Shown in pieces: positions 18,984-27,324 of a stretch of 64,000 nucleotides of DNA. Under the pieces are notes generated by a model. That model worked only from the letters and a program-made list of their open reading frames with translations, was not told where the DNA came from and did not search any database. The stretch covers positions 280,900-344,899 of the forward strand of contig NZ_JAGGPB010000019.1 of assembly GCF_018614055.1 (NCBI RefSeq). Reading direction: 5' to 3'. The position numbers and the translations under genes were made by a program. Source of the stretch: Streptomyces sp. ISL-98. Its GTDB lineage: Bacteria > Actinomycetota > Actinomycetes > Streptomycetales > Streptomycetaceae. Each line of letters starts with the position of its first letter. The stretch's first letter is position 1.

Positions 18984-19718
18984 TCATGCGTGCCAGTCGA
19001 GCGGGACCTGACGGGAGCGGTCCCAGGGCCGCTCCCAGCCCGCGAAGTGAAGGATCTTGTCGATGACGCCCGCGGTGAAACCCCAGACCAGGGCGGATTC
19101 GACAAGAAATGCCGGTCCGGTGTGGCCGCGCGGGTGCACGCTCGTCACGCGGTTGGCCGGGTCCGTGAGATGCGCCACGGGGACCGTGAAAACGCTGGCC
19201 GTCTCGGCCGTATCGACCACGCCGACCGGGCTCGGCTCACGCCACCAGCCGAGGACGGGCGTCACGACGAAGCTGCTGACCGGGATGTAGAGACGCGGCA
19301 GCACGCCGAAGATCTGGACGCCGGAGGGGTCGAGTCCGGTCTCCTCCTCGGCCTCGCGGAGCGCCGCCCTCAGCGGTCCGGTCGTCTCCGGGTCGCCGTC
19401 GACGGGATCGAGGGCACCGCCGGGAAAGCTCAGCTGCCCGGCATGCGAGCGCAGGCTGCCTGCCCGCTCCATGAGCAGCAGCTCCGGCTCGCCACCGTTC
19501 CCGCTGCTGCCCTCGCCGAACAGGATCAGTACGGCCGACTGGCGCCCCGCACCGCTTTCGGGCGGCAGGAAGCGGCTGAGCTGCTCGGGGCGTACGGACC
19601 GGGCGACACGCTCCACCGGTTCGAGCCACTCGGGCAGCCCACGGCTCGTCACGGTGACCTCGGGCAGCCCGGCCGCCTCGGCCGTCCTGCCGTCGTACGT
19701 CTCGCTCCCACGTGTCAT
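18984..19718 (-). CDS. Nudix hydrolase, CoA pyrophosphatase type
   Basis: A 244-residue enzyme. The Nudix box GALDPVDGDPETTGPLRA... with REAEEETGL is preceded by LLMERAGSLRSHAGQLSFPGG, the extra CoA signature (HxGQxSFPGG) that marks CoA diphosphatases such as human NUDT7/8. It would split CoA or its derivatives to phosphopantetheine and 3',5'-ADP with Mg2+. ATG 19718 (MTRGSETYDGR) follows GGGGG; a longer frame to 19811 is possible but overlaps nth. Downstream of nth by about 90 bp and upstream of the MarP-like gene. Confidence 0.88.
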   Translation of the reverse strand: MTRGSETYDGRTAEAAGLPEVTVTSRGLPEWLEPVERVARSVRPEQLSRFLPPESGAGRQSAVLILFGEGSSGNGGEPELLLMERAGSLRSHAGQLSFPGGALDPVDGDPETTGPLRAALREAEEETGLDPSGVQIFGVLPRLYIPVSSFVVTPVLGWWREPSPVGVVDTAETASVFTVPVAHLTDPANRVTSVHPRGHTGPAFLVESALVWGFTAGVIDKILHFAGWERPWDRSRQVPLDWHA

Positions 19719-19807
19719 AGGCACCCCCGTCGTCACAACGCCCGTCACGGGCCGGATGGTTCCGCGTAATGCCGTCCGCGGCCGCGCAATCCGGCCGCGT
19801 AATGCCG

Positions 19808-20740
19808 TCACCCGGCCTGGCCCACGGGCGGCGCCGGCTTCCCGGGAGCCCCTCCCGCTTCCACATACGCCGCCGGGGGCTTCAGCCGCTGCCCCGGCTG
19901 GCCCCCCATCTCGTACTTGAGGAGCTTCTTGGCCTTCTCGGGATCCGTCTCGCCCTCACCGTACGAGGGGCACAGATGCGCGATCGGGCAGGCGCCGCAC
20001 GCCGGCCTGCGCGAGTGGCAGACGCGGCGGCCGTGGAAGATCACGCGGTGCGAGAGCATCGTCCACTCGCTCTTGGGGAAGATCTCGGCGATCTCGGCCT
20101 CGATCTTCACCGGGTCGTCCTGGTCGGTCCACTTCCAGCGCCGGGCGAGCCGCATGAAATGCGTGTCGACGGTGATGCCCGGCACTCCGAACGCGTTGCC
20201 GAGCACCACGAACGCCGTCTTGCGCCCGACGCCGGGCAGCGTGACCAGGTCCTTCAGGCGGCCGGGGACCTCGCCGCCGAAGTTGTCCCTGATGGCCGCG
20301 GACAGGCCGAGCAGGGCCCGGGCCTTGGCACGGAAGAAGCCCGTCGGCCGGATGATCTGTTCCAGCTCCTCCGTGTCCGCGGCCGCCATGTCCTCGGGCG
20401 TCGGGTACTTGGCGAAGAGCGCCGGCGTCGTCTGGTTGACCCGCAGGTCGGTGGTCTGGGCGGAGAGGACCGTGGCGACCAGCAGCTCGAACGCGTTCTC
20501 GAAGTCGAGCTCGGGGTGGGCGTACGGATAGACCTCGGCCAGCTCACGGTTGATCCGGCGCGCCCGGCGGACCATGGCCAGGCGCGACTCGGACGCGGGA
20601 CTCTTTGCCGCCTTGGGCAATTTGGGCACTTTTGCGGCATGCTTGGGCTGAGCCGGGGGCTGTTCGCCCACAGCGGAATTGCGGCCTTCAGTCACCTGTC
20701 CGGCCCCCTTGGCCTGCGCTCTCACCGGCGTTTTGGACAC
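19808..20740 (-). CDS. nth: Endonuclease III
   Basis: A 310-residue DNA glycosylase/AP lyase for oxidised pyrimidines. Helix-hairpin-helix [14 protein letters not shown] with the catalytic Lys, then [14 protein letters not shown] with the catalytic Asp, and the four-cysteine iron-sulfur motif [17 protein letters not shown] (C-x6-C-x2-C-x5-C). A lysine/proline-rich N-terminal extension of about 50 residues is longer than in E. coli Nth and typical for actinomycetes. The GTG start 20740 is taken; internal Met 56 ([12 protein letters not shown]) would be a shorter alternative. Divergent from crp. Confidence 0.95.
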   Translation of the reverse strand: MSKTPVRAQAKGAGQVTEGRNSAVGEQPPAQPKHAAKVPKLPKAAKSPASESRLAMVRRARRINRELAEVYPYAHPELDFENAFELLVATVLSAQTTDLRVNQTTPALFAKYPTPEDMAAADTEELEQIIRPTGFFRAKARALLGLSAAIRDNFGGEVPGRLKDLVTLPGVGRKTAFVVLGNAFGVPGITVDTHFMRLARRWKWTDQDDPVKIEAEIAEIFPKSEWTMLSHRVIFHGRRVCHSRRPACGACPIAHLCPSYGEGETDPEKAKKLLKYEMGGQPGQRLKPPAAYVEAGGAPGKPAPPVGQAG

Positions 20741-20843
20741 CCGGCCAGCCTAAAGCCCGGCACCGACATCCGCCCCGGTCACAGCCAATTGCCAACCCAA
20801 TCGGCCCCCTGCCGCACAGTCCGGCACGCCGGTACGTCAAACT

Positions 20844-20859
20844 TGTGATTGATCGCACT
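20844..20859. promoter_or_regulatory. Candidate Crp-binding site upstream of crp
   Basis: TGTGATTGATCGCACT lies 64 bp before the crp start. It is close to the cAMP-receptor-protein palindrome TGTGA-N6-TCACA, with the right half imperfect. It suggests autoregulation, known for Crp in other Streptomyces, but the match is by eye. Confidence 0.4.
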
Positions 20860-20922
20860 GTTTTACCGTCCGGCATCATGGTGACCACGGTCCCCCTGAG
20901 CAGGTCGACAAGGAGAGAACTC

Positions 20923-21597
20923 GTGGACGACGTTCTGCGGCGCGCCCCGCTCTTCGCGGCGCTCGATGACGAGCAGGCCGCGGAGCTCCGCGCCTCGATG
21001 AGTGAGGTGACGCTCGCTCGCGGCGACGCCCTCTTCCACGAGGGCGACCCCGGCGACCGCCTGTACGTGGTGACCGAGGGCAAGGTGAAGCTGCACCGCA
21101 CCTCCCCCGACGGCCGCGAGAACATGCTGGCCGTGCTCGGCCCCGGCGAGCTGATCGGTGAGCTGTCGCTCTTCGATCCCGGCCCGCGTACGGCCACCGC
21201 AACGGCCCTGACCGAGGTCAAGCTGCTCGGCCTCGGCCACGGCGACCTCCAGCCCTGGCTGAACGCACGCCCGGAGGTGGCCACGGCCCTCCTCCGCGCC
21301 GTCGCCCGCCGGCTGCGCAAGACCAACGACCAGATGTCCGACCTGGTCTTCTCCGACGTGCCGGGCCGCGTGGCCCGCGCGCTCCTCGACCTGTCGCGCC
21401 GCTTCGGTGTGCAGTCGGAGGAGGGCATCCACGTCGTGCACGACCTGACGCAGGAAGAGCTGGCCCAGCTGGTCGGCGCGTCCCGCGAGACGGTCAACAA
21501 GGCCCTCGCGGACTTCGCGGGCCGCGGCTGGCTGCGCCTGGAGGCGCGCGCGGTGATCCTGCTGGACGTGGAGCGCCTCGCGAAGCGCTCGCGCTAG
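20923..21597 (+). CDS. crp: Crp/Fnr family transcriptional regulator
   Basis: A 224-residue cyclic-nucleotide-type regulator. Residues about 10-120 form the cNMP-binding beta-roll (GDALFHEGDPGDRLYVVTEGKVKL and the phosphate-binding GELIGELSLFDPGPRTATATA); the C-terminal winged helix has TQEELAQLVGASRETVNKAL. Length and sequence correspond to the Streptomyces Crp that controls germination and secondary metabolism. The GTG at 20923 has AAGGAGAG ten bases upstream; the frame is open back to 20605 but that part is antisense to nth. Ends in the strong hairpin 21623-21662. Confidence 0.95.
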   Translation: MDDVLRRAPLFAALDDEQAAELRASMSEVTLARGDALFHEGDPGDRLYVVTEGKVKLHRTSPDGRENMLAVLGPGELIGELSLFDPGPRTATATALTEVKLLGLGHGDLQPWLNARPEVATALLRAVARRLRKTNDQMSDLVFSDVPGRVARALLDLSRRFGVQSEEGIHVVHDLTQEELAQLVGASRETVNKALADFAGRGWLRLEARAVILLDVERLAKRSR

Positions 21598-21622
21598 TAC
21601 GCGACGCGCCCGTACGACCGCA

Positions 21623-21662
21623 GAAAGGGCCGCCCCCTGGAACACCGGAGGGCGGCCCTTTC
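21623..21662. terminator. Bidirectional terminator between crp and MBL gene
   Basis: A perfect 13-bp stem, GAAAGGGCCGCCC (21623-21635) and its complement (21650-21662), with a 14-base loop. The A-tract/T-tract at the stem base suits termination from both converging genes. Confidence 0.88.
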
Positions 21663-21715
21663 GCGTGCATACGGCGTACGGTCAGGCCCCCGCGCGTCCG
21701 CCCTGCCCGCGCGTC

Positions 21716-22546
21716 CTAGATCAGGCCGTGCTCCCGCAGATACTCCAGCTGCGCAAGCACCGAGAGCTCCGCCGCCGGCCACAGCGACCGGTCCACGTCC
21801 GCGTAGACGTGCGCGACCACCGCCGACGCGCTGACGTACCCGCTCTCGACGGCCGTCTCCACCTGCGCGAGCCGGTGCGCGCGGTGCGCCAGGTAGAACT
21901 CGATCACGCCCTGGGCGTCTTCCAGTACGGGCCCGTGCCCCGGCAGCACCGTGTGCACCCCGTCGTCGACCGTCAGCGAGCGCAGCCGCCGCAGCGAGTC
22001 GAGGTAGTCCCCGAGCCGCCCGTCCGGGTGCGCCACGACCGTCGTGCCGCGCCCGAGGACCGTGTCCCCCGTCAGTACGGCCCGGTCGGCGGGCAGATGG
22101 AAGCACAGCGAGTCAGCGGTGTGCCCCGGTGTGGGCACGACGCGCATCTCCAGGCCCCCGGTGGTGACCACGTCCCCGGCCGCCAGCCCCTCGTCCCCGA
22201 GCCGCAGCGCGGGATCCAGGGCCCGTACGGACGTACGCGTCAGCTCGGCGAAGCGCGCCGCGCCCTCCGCGTGGTCGGGGTGCCCGTGCGTGAGGAGCGT
22301 CAGCGCGACCCGCTTGCCCGCCTTCTCCGCGGTGTCGATCACGGTCCGCAGGTGTACGTCGTCGAGCGGCCCCGGGTCGATGACGACGGCCAGATCCGAG
22401 TCCGGCTCGGAGACGATCCACGTATTGGTGCCGTCGAGCGTCATCGCGGAGGCGTTGGGCGCCAGGACATTGACCGCCCGGTCGGTGGCGGGCCCGGAGA
22501 GCACCCCACCACGGGGCTGACCAGGCAGTGCGGCTGCGTCAGTCAT
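21716..22546 (-). CDS. MBL-fold metallo-hydrolase (LACTB2-like)
   Basis: A 276-residue metallo-beta-lactamase-fold protein with the metal motif THGHPDHAEG, further ligands in TPGHTADS and LTGDTVLG, and the C-terminal LPGHGPV. A helical C-terminal domain (about 200-276) is as in LACTB2-type nucleases/hydrolases. Substrate unknown. It starts inside the Nudix stop (4-bp overlap), so it belongs to the leftward operon DUF4177-RidA-Nudix-MBL. Confidence 0.85.
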   Translation of the reverse strand: MTDAAALPGQPRGGVLSGPATDRAVNVLAPNASAMTLDGTNTWIVSEPDSDLAVVIDPGPLDDVHLRTVIDTAEKAGKRVALTLLTHGHPDHAEGAARFAELTRTSVRALDPALRLGDEGLAAGDVVTTGGLEMRVVPTPGHTADSLCFHLPADRAVLTGDTVLGRGTTVVAHPDGRLGDYLDSLRRLRSLTVDDGVHTVLPGHGPVLEDAQGVIEFYLAHRAHRLAQVETAVESGYVSASAVVAHVYADVDRSLWPAAELSVLAQLEYLREHGLI

Positions 22547-23436
22547 TCGGCACCTCCCCTGCCGTCGTCCCGACGGCCTCCCGTCGTCCCGACGCGCTTG
22601 GTGAATTCATCATGGCCCGGCCAGCTCAGTACCAGCTCGTCGCCGACCAGCCGCGCCTGCGCGAGTACGGGCGTCATGTCCTGCTCCGACGCCCCCGCGA
22701 GGGCGTCGGCGGCCGTGGCGTACGGCTGGAGTGCGCGCAGCGTCGCGATCGTCGGGGGCATCATCAGCAGCTCGCCCTTGTCGTAGCCCGCCGCCGCCTC
22801 CGCCGGGCTGATCCACACGGTGCGGTCCGCCTCGGTGGAAGCGTTACGGGTCCGCTGCCCGGCCGGCAGCGCGGCCACGAAGAACCACGTGTCGTACCGC
22901 TTCGGCTCGAACTCCGGAGTGATCCAGCGCGCCCACGCGCCCAGCAGGTCGGAGCGCAGCACCAGTGACCGCCGCTGGAGGAAGTCCGCGAAGGACAGGT
23001 CCCTGGCGACCAGCGCCTGCCGGTCCGCCTCCCAGTCGTCGCCCGTGGTGTCGCTGACCACGGTGTCGGCCGTCGGGCCCGCGAGCAGCACGCCCGCCTC
23101 CTCGTACGTCTCGCGCACCGCCGCGCACACGATGGCCTGCGCCGACGCCGGGTCCACGCCCAGACGCAGCGCCCAGGCATCGAGCGAGGGCCCGGCCCAG
23201 CCCACCTGGTGGTCGTCGTCGCGCGGGTCCACGCCGCCGCCCGGGTACGCGTACGCGCCTCCGGCGAAAGCCATGGAGGCGCGTCTGCGCAGCATGTGTA
23301 CGGCGGGGCCCGAATCGCCGTCCCGCAGCAGCATCACGGTCGCGGCCCGCTTCGGGGTCGCGGCCGTGAGGTCACCGTTCGCCAGGGCGCGAATCCGGTC
23401 GGGCCATTCGGGTGGGTACCACTGACCATTGGACAT
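22543..23436 (-). CDS. Nudix hydrolase, NUDT19-like
   Basis: A 297-residue Nudix protein. The box is split: AYPGGGVDPRDDD, then an insert of about 40 residues (WAGPSLDAWALRLGVDPASAQAIVCAA), then VRETYEEAGVLL. This inserted-box layout is that of NUDT19/RP2p, reported as CoA-ester diphosphatases. Substrate here is inferred only. The short spacing to RidA (39 bp) and 4-bp overlap with the MBL gene indicate an operon. Confidence 0.85.
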   Translation of the reverse strand: MSNGQWYPPEWPDRIRALANGDLTAATPKRAATVMLLRDGDSGPAVHMLRRRASMAFAGGAYAYPGGGVDPRDDDHQVGWAGPSLDAWALRLGVDPASAQAIVCAAVRETYEEAGVLLAGPTADTVVSDTTGDDWEADRQALVARDLSFADFLQRRSLVLRSDLLGAWARWITPEFEPKRYDTWFFVAALPAGQRTRNASTEADRTVWISPAEAAAGYDKGELLMMPPTIATLRALQPYATAADALAGASEQDMTPVLAQARLVGDELVLSWPGHDEFTKRVGTTGGRRDDGRGGAE

Positions 23437-23475
23437 GGCCGGATGCTACGACCAACCACCAGGATGTTCGAGTGG

Positions 23476-23946
23476 TCAGTCCTGGACCAGCTCGACCTGG
23501 ATCTCGACCTCGACCGGGGCATCGAGCGGCAGCACAGTCACGCCGACCGCGCTGCGCGCGTGGACGCCCTTGTCGCCGAGCACCGCGCCGAGCAGCTCGC
23601 TCGCGCCGTTCAGCACAGCAGGCTGTCCGGTGAAGTCCGCGGCGGACGCGACGAAGCCGACGACCTTGACGACGCGCGCGATGCGGTCCAGGTCGCCGGT
23701 GATGGACTTGACGGCTGCCAGTGCGTTCAGCGCGCACGTACGCGCCAGGTCCTTGGCCTCTTCCGGGGTGACCTCCGCGCCGACCTTGCCGGTGCACGGA
23801 AGCTTGCCCTCGACCATCGGGAGCTGGCCCGCGGTGTAGACGTACACGCCCGACTGCACGGCCGGCTGGTATGCGGCGATCGGAGGTACGACCTCCGGAA
23901 GCGTCAGGCCGAGCTCTGCGAGCTTCGCCTCGACAACACCGGTCAT
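23476..23946 (-). CDS. RidA/YjgF/TdcF family protein
   Basis: A 156-residue RidA-like protein (deaminase of reactive enamines/imines in the archetype), beginning MTGVVEAKLAELGLTLP. It includes AYQPAVQSGVYVYTAGQLP and GKVGAEVTPEEAKDLARTCALNALAAVK. The Arg that binds substrate carboxylate in archetypal RidA is not obvious at the C-terminus (LPLDAPVEVEIQVELVQD), which suggests the larger Rid subgroups of unknown substrate. Frames running further upstream are antisense to the ArsA-like gene. Start overlaps the DUF4177 stop (ATGA). Confidence 0.85.
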   Translation of the reverse strand: MTGVVEAKLAELGLTLPEVVPPIAAYQPAVQSGVYVYTAGQLPMVEGKLPCTGKVGAEVTPEEAKDLARTCALNALAAVKSITGDLDRIARVVKVVGFVASAADFTGQPAVLNGASELLGAVLGDKGVHARSAVGVTVLPLDAPVEVEIQVELVQD

Positions 23947-24104
23947 GCCTGCTTCTCCCGCTTCAGGTAGGCCACCAGCTGCTCGGGGTTGTTCGGCCCG
24001 GGCACGACCTGGACGAGCTCCCAGCCGTCCTCGCCCCAGGTGTCCAGAATCTGCTTGGTCGCGTGCACGAGAAGGGGCACGGTCGAGTATTCCCACTTGG
24101 TCAT
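23943..24104 (-). CDS. DUF4177 small protein
   Basis: A 53-residue protein: MTKWEYSTVPLLVHATKQIL then GEDGWELVQVVPGPNN. The WEY...GWELV pattern defines DUF4177, a widespread small family of unknown function. First gene of the leftward operon; its start is 71 bp from the divergent ArsA-like gene. Confidence 0.85.
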   Translation of the reverse strand: MTKWEYSTVPLLVHATKQILDTWGEDGWELVQVVPGPNNPEQLVAYLKREKQA

Positions 24105-24174
24105 ACGCCGACTGTAGTGCCTGCCACAGACACCTCCTGCGTAGCCCGCGCAGCGACTGGTTAGGCTCAAAGAC

Positions 24175-25164
24175 GTGAGCAGGCTCCAGGTCGTCAGCGG
24201 CAAGGGCGGTACCGGAAAGACCACGGTGGCCGCGGCCCTCGCGCTCGCCCTCGCGACAGAGGGCAAACGCACCCTCCTCGTCGAGGTCGAGGGCAGGCAG
24301 GGAATCGCGCAGCTCTTCGAGACGGAAGCGCTTCCGTACGAAGAGCGAAAGATCGCGGTCGCACCGGGCGGCGGGGAGGTGTACGCCCTCGCGATAGACG
24401 CCGAACGCGCGCTTCTCGACTACCTCCAGATGTTCTACAAGCTCGGAGGGGCCGGCCGGGCGCTCAAGAAGCTCGGCGCGATCGACTTCGCCACCACCAT
24501 CGCGCCCGGTCTCCGAGACGTGCTGCTGACCGGCAAGGCATGCGAAGCGGTCCGCCGCCGGGACAAGAAGAACCGTTACGCGTACGACTACGTCGTGATG
24601 GACGCGCCGCCCACCGGCCGCATCACCCGCTTCCTCAATGTGAACGACGAGGTGGCGGGCCTGGCCAGGTTCGGCCCGATACACAATCAGGCGCAGGCCG
24701 TGATGCGCGTACTCAAGTCGCCCGAGACAGCAGTGCATCTGGTGACGCTGCTGGAGGAGATGCCGGTCCAGGAGACCGCCGACGGCATCGCCGAGCTGCA
24801 CGCCGCCGAGCTGCCCGTCGGCAACGTCATCGTGAACATGGTCCGCCCGCACCTCCTCGACGAGGAGGCCCTGCGCACCGCGGCTGGCGAGCAGCGCAGC
24901 GCCGTCGCCAAGACGCTGTCGCTGGCCGGCCTGGGCGGCGCACGCCGTGGCGGCCTCGCCGAACGCCTCGTCGACCCGCTGCTGGAACAGGCCGCGGAGC
25001 ACGCGCAGCGCGTCGAGCTGGAGCGCGAGCAGCGCGCCGTACTGGCCGGGCTCGACCTGCCCAGGTACGAACTCCCGCTGCTCGGCGACGGCGTGGACCT
25101 CGCCGGGCTCTACCGGCTGTCGAAGGAACTGCGGAGCCTTATCGCCCCTGGGGGGACTTCGTGA
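24175..25164 (+). CDS. ArsA/GET3-family ATPase, first of a pair
   Basis: A 329-residue SIMIBI-class ATPase: P-loop SGKGGTGKTT (residues 8-17), switch region VVMDAPPTGRITRFLN. Actinobacterial ArsA-like pairs are not arsenic pumps: no metal-binding Cys triad and no arsB nearby. The partner overlaps by 4 bp (GTGA), so a heterodimer made in equal amounts is likely. In Streptomyces these two genes stand next to wblA; their role is not established. Confidence 0.88.
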   Translation: MSRLQVVSGKGGTGKTTVAAALALALATEGKRTLLVEVEGRQGIAQLFETEALPYEERKIAVAPGGGEVYALAIDAERALLDYLQMFYKLGGAGRALKKLGAIDFATTIAPGLRDVLLTGKACEAVRRRDKKNRYAYDYVVMDAPPTGRITRFLNVNDEVAGLARFGPIHNQAQAVMRVLKSPETAVHLVTLLEEMPVQETADGIAELHAAELPVGNVIVNMVRPHLLDEEALRTAAGEQRSAVAKTLSLAGLGGARRGGLAERLVDPLLEQAAEHAQRVELEREQRAVLAGLDLPRYELPLLGDGVDLAGLYRLSKELRSLIAPGGTS

Positions 25165-26558
25165 CCGTGAAGACCACGACGGACACCATGACCGGCATCA
25201 GCACCATGGACGCGTCGCCCGCCCTGGAGGTCGACCCGCTGCTCGACGACCCCGCCACCCGCATCATCGTGTGCTGCGGCGCGGGCGGCGTCGGCAAGAC
25301 GACGACTGCGGCGGCTCTGGGGGTACGGGCGGCCGAGCGCGGCCGGAAGGTCGTCGTCCTCACCATCGACCCGGCGCGCAGGCTCGCCCAGTCCATGGGC
25401 ATCGACGCGCTCGACAACACGCCTCGCCGGGTGAAGGGGGTGGACGAGTCGGCCGGTGGTGAACTGTCCGCGATGATGCTCGACATGAAGCGGACCTTCG
25501 ACGAGATCGTCGAGGCGCACGCGGACGGCGAGCGGGCCCGCGCGATCCTGGAGAACCCCTTCTACCAGTCCCTGTCGGCCGGTTTCGCGGGCACGCAGGA
25601 GTACATGGCGATGGAGAAGCTGGGCCAGTTGCGTGCCCGCGACGAGTGGGACCTGATCATCGTGGACACCCCGCCGAGCCGTTCCGCGCTGGACTTCCTG
25701 GACGCGCCGAAGCGGCTCGGGTCGTTCCTGGACGGCAAGTTCATCCGGGTGCTGATGGCTCCCGCGAAGGTGGGCGGCCGGGCCGGGATGAAGTTCCTCA
25801 ATGTCGGCATGTCGATGATGACGGGCACCCTGAGCAAGCTGATGGGGGGTCAGCTGCTGCGTGACGTGCAGACCTTTGTGGCCGCCATGGACACCATGTT
25901 CGGCGGCTTCCGCACCCGCGCGGACGCGACGTACCGGCTGCTCCAGGCGCCCGGTACGGCGTTCCTGGTGGTCGCCGCCCCGGAGCGGGACGCGCTGCGC
26001 GAGGCGGCGTATTTCGTCGAGCGGCTGGCGGCGGAGGAGATGCCGCTGGCCGGGCTCGTACTCAACAGGGTCCACGGCAGCGGCGCCCCTCAGCTCTCGG
26101 CCGAGCGGGCACTTGCCGCCGCAGAAAATCTTGGCGAGGGTCGCATTGTGGATCAGGAGGCCGGGAAGGCTGGAGTTCGTGACTCCTCGGCCGCCTCTCC
26201 CGATGCCGAGGCCGCACCGGGCACCCCGGATCCGGCTCCCTCACCGGACAATGACCTCCCGGCCAGTGACAACGCGGGTCATGACAACCCGGGCAATGAC
26301 ACATCGGACAACAACCAGGGCCACTCCGTCGAGCAGTTGACCGCGGGTCTGCTGCGCCTGCATGCCGAACGCATGCATGTGCTCGCGCGTGAACAGCGAA
26401 CGCGCGACCGCTTCACCGCACTCCACCCCGAGGTGGCCGTGGCCGAAGTGGCTGCCCTGCCCGGCGATGTGCACGACCTCGCGGGGCTCCGGGCCATCGG
26501 TGACCTGGTCGCCACCGATCACGCCGATTCCCTCGGCACTTCTGTCCAGTCCGTCTAA
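25161..26558 (+). CDS. ArsA/GET3-family ATPase, second of a pair
   Basis: A 465-residue protein with P-loop CGAGGVGKTT (about 38-47), the VLTIDPARRLAQSMG segment and IIVDTPPSRSALDFLDAP. Hydrophobic, Met/Gly-rich residues around GGRAGMKFLNVGMSMMTGTLSKLMGG could form the client-binding groove of Get3-like proteins. A low-complexity Asp/Asn/Pro insert (about 345-400, with repeated NDxxxxDN) separates the ATPase core from the final helices. The GTG 25161 overlaps the upstream stop. The 3' end overlaps convergent wblA by 4 bp. Confidence 0.85.
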   Translation: MTVKTTTDTMTGISTMDASPALEVDPLLDDPATRIIVCCGAGGVGKTTTAAALGVRAAERGRKVVVLTIDPARRLAQSMGIDALDNTPRRVKGVDESAGGELSAMMLDMKRTFDEIVEAHADGERARAILENPFYQSLSAGFAGTQEYMAMEKLGQLRARDEWDLIIVDTPPSRSALDFLDAPKRLGSFLDGKFIRVLMAPAKVGGRAGMKFLNVGMSMMTGTLSKLMGGQLLRDVQTFVAAMDTMFGGFRTRADATYRLLQAPGTAFLVVAAPERDALREAAYFVERLAAEEMPLAGLVLNRVHGSGAPQLSAERALAAAENLGEGRIVDQEAGKAGVRDSSAASPDAEAAPGTPDPAPSPDNDLPASDNAGHDNPGNDTSDNNQGHSVEQLTAGLLRLHAERMHVLAREQRTRDRFTALHPEVAVAEVAALPGDVHDLAGLRAIGDLVATDHADSLGTSVQSV

Positions 26559-26896
26559 CCCACCGCTGCGTACTCGACGTACGCCTCGTCTTCTTCGCCT
26601 TCGGGCAGAATGCCCGTGCTGCGCTCGTACTCAGTACGTGCGGTTTCCAGCAGCCGGCGCCAGGAGGTGACGGTGGGGCGCCTGCGCAACAATGCGCGCC
26701 GCTCCCGTTCCGTCATTCCGCCCCAAACGCCGAACTCGACGCGGTTGTCCAGCGCATCCGCCAGGCACTCGGTCCGCACCGGACATCCGGTGCACACCGC
26801 CTTGGCCCTGTTCTGCGCTGCACCTTGTACGAACAGTTCATCCGGATCGGTAGTGCGGCAGGCTGCCTGCGCACTCCAGTCGGTTACCCAGCCCAT
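26555..26896 (-). CDS. wblA: WhiB-family iron-sulfur regulator WblA
   Basis: A 113-residue protein starting MGWVTDWSAQAACRTTDPDELF. The four iron-sulfur cysteines are in AACRTTD, AVCTGC and TEC; the family turn GVWGGMTERERR and basic RRRPTVTSWRRLL follow. In Streptomyces WblA controls the switch from aerial growth to sporulation and represses antibiotic production. I use ATG 26896, preceded by GGGAGAGGA, because it gives the usual length; a GTG at 26959 in frame adds 21 residues (MAVNMPLPPWG...). Its stop overlaps the ArsA-like gene's stop on the other strand. The long upstream region is expected to hold several promoters. Confidence 0.93.
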   Translation of the reverse strand: MGWVTDWSAQAACRTTDPDELFVQGAAQNRAKAVCTGCPVRTECLADALDNRVEFGVWGGMTERERRALLRRRPTVTSWRRLLETARTEYERSTGILPEGEEDEAYVEYAAVG

Positions 26897-26959
26897 GCCG
26901 GCGCCGTCCTCTCCCGAATCGAGGCTCCCCCACGGCGGCAGCGGCATATTCACCGCCAC

Positions 26960-27324
26960 CAGTTGAGGACGTTACGGAAGGTGGGCACAGCGCAACACCC
27001 CCTTCGGGCCCAATCTTGAATGGCCCGAACGGACTATGCGTAAGCGACAGATCACCCGACGGAGTGAGGCAAGGGCATACGTGATCAACCCGGCGAAGCA
27101 GGGCAGTTCAGCCGAGTCGCAACGGTCAACACGTGACGCATGAGGCTGATTCGGACACAGCTCTGGACAAGCTCCGGACACAGCTCTGCCAGATTCGGGA
27201 CTGACGGAGTTGATGCCTTTGGTGCCAGGGGGCTTGATGCGAAACCGCACTGCTGTGACAGTTGAGAGCAGCTTAGGCCAAGGCATATACGTGTGTCCGG
27301 CGAATGAGAACGTAGGCTGCCCTC
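26960..27324. promoter_or_regulatory. wblA / PBP divergent promoter region
   Basis: About 365 bp without a gene between wblA and the PBP gene. I see no hairpin, repeat or confident operator in it; its length is consistent with the complex regulation known for wblA. Confidence 0.4.

Noticed and set aside
23476..25002. 508-residue minus-strand frame as a RidA fusion
   Set aside because: Everything upstream of about 23946 is antisense to the ArsA-like gene; RidA starts at 23946.
27052..27067. TCACC...AGTGA as a BldD site in the wblA region
   Set aside because: The half-sites are in the reverse order of the BldD consensus, so it is not a match.
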